Assembly: GCF_000308755.1 (NCBI RefSeq)
Contig: NZ_BAGF01000148.1
Span: 31,382 to 95,381 of the forward strand
Source: Nocardia pneumoniae NBRC 100136
Lineage (GTDB): Bacteria; Actinomycetota; Actinomycetes; Mycobacteriales; Mycobacteriaceae
Reading direction: 5' to 3'
DNA: 64,000 nucleotides
In this document: positions 59,433 to 64,000 of the stretch, in pieces
How positions within the stretch are numbered: the stretch's first letter is position 1
How the letters are laid out: every line of letters begins with the position of its first letter
Position numbers and translations under genes: made by a program
The notes under the pieces: generated by a model
What the model was told of the DNA's origin: nothing
Database searches by the model: none
What the model saw: only the letters and a program-made list of their open reading frames with translations

Positions 59433-62398
59433 CCACGACCGTGCGCATCCCCGCCGATGTCGAGCGCAGCGACCGACTGCTCGGGCCGTTCACCGCCCGC
59501 CAGCTCGCCATCCTCGCCACCACCGCACTGCTGCTGTACTCGGCATGGATCGCGACCCGGGCCGTGGTCGCGCCGCTGGTGTTCCTGGCCGCCGCCACCC
59601 CGATCGCCGCCGTGGTCACCGTCGCAGTACTCACCCGCCGCGACGGACTCTCCGCAGACCTGCTGCTCCTGGCCGCGATCCGACACCGCCTCCGGTCACG
59701 TCACCTCGTGACCGAATCCGAAGGGGGCGTGCTCGCGGGGCCGAGGTGGGTCACCGACCGGGCCGTGCGAGGCCGGCCTCGCACGCCGGTTCCGGCGGCG
59801 TTGACCGCACGGGAGTTGCGGTTACCGGAGTCGGTCACCCCCAGTGGGGGCGGTATCGGGGTGATCGACCTCGGGGGAGACGGGCTGGCTGTCGTCGCGG
59901 TCGCGACCACTCTCAACCTCGCCCTGCGTACCCCCGCCGAACAAGACAGCCTCGTCGGACAGCTCGCGGGCTGGCTGCACACCCTGCGCCAACCCGTCCA
60001 GATCCTCATACGCTCGGCACGCCTGGACCTGTCCGCCCACCTCGCGTCCCTGCACAACGCCACGCAGGACATGTCCCCGGACCTGGCCGCCGCCGCTCAC
60101 GATCACGCCGCTCACCTGTCCGAGCTGGCGGCCGGGGAGCACCTGACTCGTCGCCAGGTGTTGTTGGTGTGGCGCGAACCTCTCGATACACCCGCCGCGA
60201 CCTCGCCTGGTGCGAGGCTGTTCGGAGGTGGCCGGGCTCGCCGCGGCTTCTCGGCTGCCGCGCGTCGTGGGGCCGAGTCGCGCCTGCTGCGTCACATGAA
60301 CGAGGCCGCCGACGTCCTCGCCCCGTTGGGAGTGACGGTCACCGCCCTCGATGACGCGCAGGCTGCCGCTGTCCTGAGCGGCTGCTGCAATCCCGAAGGT
60401 CTCGTGTCGCCCGCCGCCGACGTCGCTGGCCGCAACGCCATCGTCACCAGCGCCGCTGGATTCGCCGACACCGACACCGCTCCCGCCGACCCATTCGCGC
60501 TCGACACCGGGTTCGCGCCGGAGTCGTTGACGATCGGCACCCGGCACCTCGAGATCGGTGGTGATTGGGCAGAGACTCTCGCGGTCACCGGATATCCACG
60601 CGAGGTGACGGCGGGCTGGCTCGCACCGCTGTTGTCGCATCCCGGGCGGGTCGAGGTCGCCGTACACATCGACCCGGTTGATCCGGTCACCGCCGCCACC
60701 CGGCTACGCCACCAGTTGGCGCGGCTGGAGTCCTCCCGGATGCACGACACGGGCCGGGGCCGTCTGTCCGACCCGCAGGTCGATGTCGCGGTCGAAGACG
60801 CCGCCGAATTGTCGGCGCGGGTGGCGCGAGCGGAGGCGCGGCTGTTCCGGGTAGGGGTGTACCTCACCGTCCACGCCGACACCGAAGCCGAGCTGGCCGA
60901 CGAGGTCGCCGCCGTGCGGGCGCTGGCCGCGAGCCTGCTCGTGGACACCTGCACCCTGTCCTACCGCGCCGCCCAAGGCTGGGCCACCACCCTGCCGCTG
61001 GGCCTGGATTTGATCCGGGTGCGGCGCACCTTCGACACCACCGCGCTCGCCGCGGCCTTCCCCTTCGACTCGCCCCAACTCCCGGTCGCCGACCCTGTCC
61101 AGGCCGCGCGCCCCGAGGGTGTGCTCTACGGCCGCGACGCCGCCTCGGGGCTGTTGTTCGTGGACCGGTTCGCCCCCGAGGCGCACAACCACAACATGGT
61201 GATCTTGGGGCGTAGCGGCGCTGGCAAGTCGTATCTGGTCAAGACCGAGGTCCTGCGCTCGCTGTATCGCGGTATCGAGCAAGTAGTCATCGATCCCGAA
61301 GACGAATACCGCCGCCTCGCCGAAGCGGTCGGCGGTATCCACATCCGACTCGGCGCTCCCGGACAACGGCTCAACCCGTTCGACCTGGAAATCCACACCC
61401 GCCCCGACGGCCGCCGCAGCGCCCCCGCCGACGCCCTCACACGACGGAAACTTTTCCTGCACACCCTCGTCCAGGTCCTGCTCGGGGACCAGACCTCCGC
61501 GCAGCGAGCAGCCCTGGACACCGCCCTGGCCGCCACCTATGCCGCTGCCGGGATCACCGACGACCCCGCCACCTGGACCCGGCCCGCCCCGACCCTGAGC
61601 CGATTGCGGGACCAACTGGACAGGCTTGCCTCGCCCGCCGCCGGGGAGTTGGCCGCCGGATTGCATCCCTTCGTCGGTGGCGGAGCCTATGCCGAGCTGC
61701 TGGACGGGCCTACCACCACCGACTCCGAGGGCGGGCTGGTGGTGTTCTCCCTGCGGGAGCTGCCTGAGGAGTTGAAGACGATCGGGACCCTGCTGGTGCT
61801 GGACGCGACGTGGCGGCGGGTGTCGAGCCCGGCCGACCGGCGGCCCCGCATGATCACCGTGGACGAGGCGTGGCTGCTCATGCGCCAGCCCGCCGGAGCG
61901 CAATTCCTGTTCCGGGCCGCGAAAAGTTTCCGCAAACACTGGGCCGGAATCACCGTCGCCACCCAGGACTGCGCCGACGTGCTCTCCACCGAACTGGGGC
62001 GTGCGATCGTGTCCAACGCCGCCACCCAGGTCCTGCTGCGTCAGGCACCTCAAGCCATCGACGAGATCGCCGCCGCGTTCCGGCTCTCCGAGGGCGAACA
62101 GCAGTTCCTGCTCTCCGCCGGTCGCGGCAGCGGCCTGGTCGCTGTCGGGGGCACCGACCGCGCTGTGTTCGGGTCGCTGGCCTCACCCACCGAACACGCG
62201 CTGATCACCACCGACCCCAGCGAACTCGCCACCAGCGACAGCGTCGACACCGACATCGATCTCGACCGGGTCCGGCCACAGGCACCGCTCACCGAACCCG
62301 ACCCCGGCGACACCGCCACGGCAACCGCAGGTCTCGGCGATGACGATGCCGACGACGACGCCGGGGAAGAGGTGGTTGTGGACGGGTGGGTGGCGTGA
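59429..62398 (+). CDS. PrgI-VirB4 fusion ATPase
   Basis: 989 residues from ATG 59429 with GAGGAGG 8 upstream; the longer upstream frame is a shadow. The first ~90 residues (RSDRLLGPFTARQLAILATTALLLYSAW, then a second hydrophobic segment) are PrgI-like. The ATPase follows: Walker A ILGRSGAGKSYLVK near 593, VIDPEDEYRRL, Walker B RMITVDEAWLLMRQP near 809, and a sensor-like GITVATQDCADVL. Fused PrgI-VirB4 proteins of this type (SCO6880 group) are known in actinobacterial T4SS; they power channel assembly. Confidence 0.92.
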   Translation: MTTTVRIPADVERSDRLLGPFTARQLAILATTALLLYSAWIATRAVVAPLVFLAAATPIAAVVTVAVLTRRDGLSADLLLLAAIRHRLRSRHLVTESEGGVLAGPRWVTDRAVRGRPRTPVPAALTARELRLPESVTPSGGGIGVIDLGGDGLAVVAVATTLNLALRTPAEQDSLVGQLAGWLHTLRQPVQILIRSARLDLSAHLASLHNATQDMSPDLAAAAHDHAAHLSELAAGEHLTRRQVLLVWREPLDTPAATSPGARLFGGGRARRGFSAAARRGAESRLLRHMNEAADVLAPLGVTVTALDDAQAAAVLSGCCNPEGLVSPAADVAGRNAIVTSAAGFADTDTAPADPFALDTGFAPESLTIGTRHLEIGGDWAETLAVTGYPREVTAGWLAPLLSHPGRVEVAVHIDPVDPVTAATRLRHQLARLESSRMHDTGRGRLSDPQVDVAVEDAAELSARVARAEARLFRVGVYLTVHADTEAELADEVAAVRALAASLLVDTCTLSYRAAQGWATTLPLGLDLIRVRRTFDTTALAAAFPFDSPQLPVADPVQAARPEGVLYGRDAASGLLFVDRFAPEAHNHNMVILGRSGAGKSYLVKTEVLRSLYRGIEQVVIDPEDEYRRLAEAVGGIHIRLGAPGQRLNPFDLEIHTRPDGRRSAPADALTRRKLFLHTLVQVLLGDQTSAQRAALDTALAATYAAAGITDDPATWTRPAPTLSRLRDQLDRLASPAAGELAAGLHPFVGGGAYAELLDGPTTTDSEGGLVVFSLRELPEELKTIGTLLVLDATWRRVSSPADRRPRMITVDEAWLLMRQPAGAQFLFRAAKSFRKHWAGITVATQDCADVLSTELGRAIVSNAATQVLLRQAPQAIDEIAAAFRLSEGEQQFLLSAGRGSGLVAVGGTDRAVFGSLASPTEHALITTDPSELATSDSVDTDIDLDRVRPQAPLTEPDPGDTATATAGLGDDDADDDAGEEVVVDGWVA

Positions 62399-62757
62399 GC
62401 GCGGATTCGGGCGTTCCCGTTCCACCGACCGTCGTCTCCGCGCGTCGCGGGCGGTGCCCGCGATTCGCCGCACACGACCTAGGGGCAGCCGGTGGCGTGC
62501 CGGGTGATTCCGGCCCCCGATCCGGTCGCTGGGCGCGATGGCGGGGCGTGGCGGGGCCGTCGGTCGGTTCCGGTCGGTGCGGCGTCAGAAACATTGGGCG
62601 AGAAGACAGTTGACGACTCGACACCTACGGAGCGTTGATAGACCCCCGGTACCCCGACCGATCGGACACCCGGACACAGGAACCAGCGATGCCCGGGAAC
62701 CGCGCCGCCCGCAGTGGGCGTGGTGGCGCACGGTCGGTAATGAAAGAAGAGGTGTTC
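62399..62757. other. 359-bp gap before the small gene
   Basis: No gene with an RBS seen. An in-frame upstream extension of the next gene exists (to 62635) but is weakly supported. It could hold the promoter for the recombinase pair. Confidence 0.4.
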
Positions 62758-63075
62758 ATGGACAGCGAATCCTCAGGCAGGCACACGGTTACGCCGCTAC
62801 ACCGCCCCGGTGGGCCGTCCCAGTCGCGCCGACCCGCAGGCGGGCCGGTACCGGCAGGGGGCGACACACACGCGGGCGGGCTGACCGCGTCGTTCCGCAT
62901 CCGCTACGTCCACGGCCCCGAGGCGCAGCGGATCGCGGCCAACCAAGCCAAAGCGATCACCGCCCTGCTGCGTTGGCTGGCGAGCCAGGACCCGGCGGCG
63001 GCACCCACCTATCCCGTCCCGGCGGTGGTCGACCTCGACACCGACCGGGACATCGATGACGAGAAAGCAGCGTGA
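62758..63075 (+). CDS. Small hypothetical protein coupled to the recombinase
   Basis: 105 residues from ATG 62758, preceded by AAGAGG; ATG 62740 is the alternative. The N-terminal half is Arg/Gly/Pro-rich and disordered. The C-terminal half is helical (PEAQRIAANQAKAITALLRWLASQ) followed by an acidic end. GTGA overlap with the recombinase start makes it a candidate recombination directionality factor or accessory by position only; no sequence match recognised. Confidence 0.65.
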   Translation: MDSESSGRHTVTPLHRPGGPSQSRRPAGGPVPAGGDTHAGGLTASFRIRYVHGPEAQRIAANQAKAITALLRWLASQDPAAAPTYPVPAVVDLDTDRDIDDEKAA

Positions 63076-64000
63076 TCATGCCCGAATACACAGGCCCCGG
63101 CGGCGCGAGCCTCGTGAACGCGGGTATGCCCGGATTTGTCGGTTCTCCCGGACCGGGGGTGCTGGGGATCGGTGGTTCCGCGCCGGTACCGGTGGCGGTG
63201 TTCCTGCGGACCTCGACCCGGGACTTGCAGGACCCTACGTTGTCGCTGCCGCGCCAGTTGGACAACTGCCGCAAGGTATTACCGTCCGGGTTCGTGATCG
63301 TGGCGTTCTTCTACGATGTGGAGTCCTCCCGCAAAGACCTCGAACTGCGCGGTCTCGGCAACGCGCACGAGGCGTTCGACATCCCGATTCCCCGCGACGG
63401 GGGATTGGCCGACCTGCTGGCCGAAGCACGCCACCCCAATCGCAGGTTCGAGGCGGTGGTGGTGGAGGAGATCGAACGCGCCGCGCGGTGGACCCATCAG
63501 TCCACTCAGCTCGAACACGAGTTGGAAACCGTTGGCGTGCCGCTGTACGCCGCAGATGAGGGGCCGATCTCGCTGTCGGAGAAACGCGCCACCCAGATCC
63601 TGGTGCGGCGCATGAAACAAGGTGTGGCCGAATGGTTCCTGCGCCACACTCTCGAACAGTCCTGGGAGGGCTACCGCGAACACGCCAAACAAGGCTGGAA
63701 CATCGGCAAACCGCTCTACGGCTACCTCAACGAGCGGGTCCCGCACCCGGTCGCGGCCAAACGAGAAGAGGGACGCACCAAATCCCGACTCGTCGTGGAC
63801 CCGGAACGCGCACCGGCGGTGGTGCGGATCTTCCAGCTGCGACACGACGAACACCTCGCCTACGAAGTGATCGCGGCGCGGTTGAACATCGACCTCGACC
63901 GCTACCCGCCCCCGCAACCGAACCGGCCTGAGCGAGCCCGGGGATGCTGGACGCGATCGTCGGTGCGCGAGATCCTGATCAACCCCAAATACACCGGCTA
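63072..64000 (+). CDS. Large serine recombinase (5' part; continues past window end)
   Basis: At least 309 residues, open at the right edge; GTG 63072 overlaps the previous stop, ATG 63078 is in the same frame. The resolvase-type N-terminus VAVFLRTSTRDLQDPTLSLPRQLDNC contains the Arg-x-Ser catalytic motif, with VVVEEIERAAR in the active-site region. Then comes the recombinase domain (GKPLYGYLNERV, RTKSRLVVDPERAPAVVRIFQLR, WTRSSVREILINPKYTGY). This is the type of integrase used by actinomycete phages and ICEs. A zinc-ribbon and C-terminal part should lie beyond 64000. Confidence 0.9.
   Translation, partial: MIMPEYTGPGGASLVNAGMPGFVGSPGPGVLGIGGSAPVPVAVFLRTSTRDLQDPTLSLPRQLDNCRKVLPSGFVIVAFFYDVESSRKDLELRGLGNAHEAFDIPIPRDGGLADLLAEARHPNRRFEAVVVEEIERAARWTHQSTQLEHELETVGVPLYAADEGPISLSEKRATQILVRRMKQGVAEWFLRHTLEQSWEGYREHAKQGWNIGKPLYGYLNERVPHPVAAKREEGRTKSRLVVDPERAPAVVRIFQLRHDEHLAYEVIAARLNIDLDRYPPPQPNRPERARGCWTRSSVREILINPKYTG

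Noticed and set aside
1..64000. CRISPR arrays, tRNA or rRNA genes
   Set aside because: No regular repeat-spacer arrays and no cloverleaf or rRNA sequence recognised on reading; a tRNAscan run would be decisive.

Overview
The window is high-GC actinomycete DNA of the Nocardia / Rhodococcus / Gordonia type. This is inferred from GC-rich third codon positions, frequent GTG starts, 4-base ATGA/GTGA gene overlaps, WXG100 proteins, cutinase-like secreted proteins and an actinobacterial glycyl-tRNA synthetase. No rRNA, tRNA or CRISPR array was seen. The left half (1-33 kb) reads as an accessory chromosomal region. The right half (about 33 kb to the end) reads as a conjugative element, either an ICE or a plasmid.

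Region 1 (1-8.3 kb) holds two translationally coupled helicases on the minus strand: a DUF1998-containing giant helicase and a RapA/SNF2-like helicase cut by the window edge. This is a defence-type pair of the DISARM/Druantia kind. An IS481-type transposase remnant follows. Region 2 (8.4-13.6 kb) has an XRE/DUF5753 regulator with a direct-repeat operator, then a tightly overlapping minus-strand operon: an unknown protein, two DUF4254 proteins, a nucleoside hydrolase and two small unknown proteins. Region 3 (14.2-20.8 kb) is the most interesting: an XRE-TPR regulator convergent with a putative RiPP operon. That operon contains a 38-residue precursor peptide too short for ordinary ORF calling, two radical SAM-SPASM enzymes with N-terminal RRE-like domains, a TrmO-like methyltransferase and two PhyH-type dioxygenases. 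Region 4 (20.9-26.2 kb) has a complete GlyRS, a GNAT, a PfkB sugar kinase, a P-loop nucleoside/pantothenate-type kinase, a GNAT broken by one extra base in a G run, and an intact paralogue of it. Region 5 (26.4-29.6 kb) is an orphan ESX-type toxin locus: two WXG100 proteins, a carrier, an HExxH metallopeptidase toxin split from the carrier by one in-frame stop, two putative immunity/accessory proteins and a YbaB-like protein. Region 6 (29.8-32.7 kb) has an APH-family kinase and two XRE/MmyB-type regulators.

Region 7 (33-64 kb) is the mobile element. It starts at a 34-bp palindromic operator. Plus-strand genes encode a glycine-zipper secreted protein, a cutinase, a lipase-fold protein lacking its serine, a membrane protein, a ParA-like/BTAD fusion, a MoxR ATPase with a metallopeptidase-VWA partner, and winged-helix proteins. 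A perfect terminator hairpin at 45.6 kb closes this block. A lower-GC cargo patch (tail-spike-like protein, broken PIN-domain gene) separates it from the minus-strand transfer genes: cutinase, transglycosylase-NlpC/P60, replication-relaxation protein, VirD4-type coupling ATPase, DNA methyltransferase and an apparently dead methyltransferase paralogue. After an iteron-like divergent region come plus-strand transfer genes (sigma-like HTH protein, VirB2-like pilin, VirB6-like membrane protein, PrgI-VirB4 fusion) and a large serine recombinase truncated by the window end.
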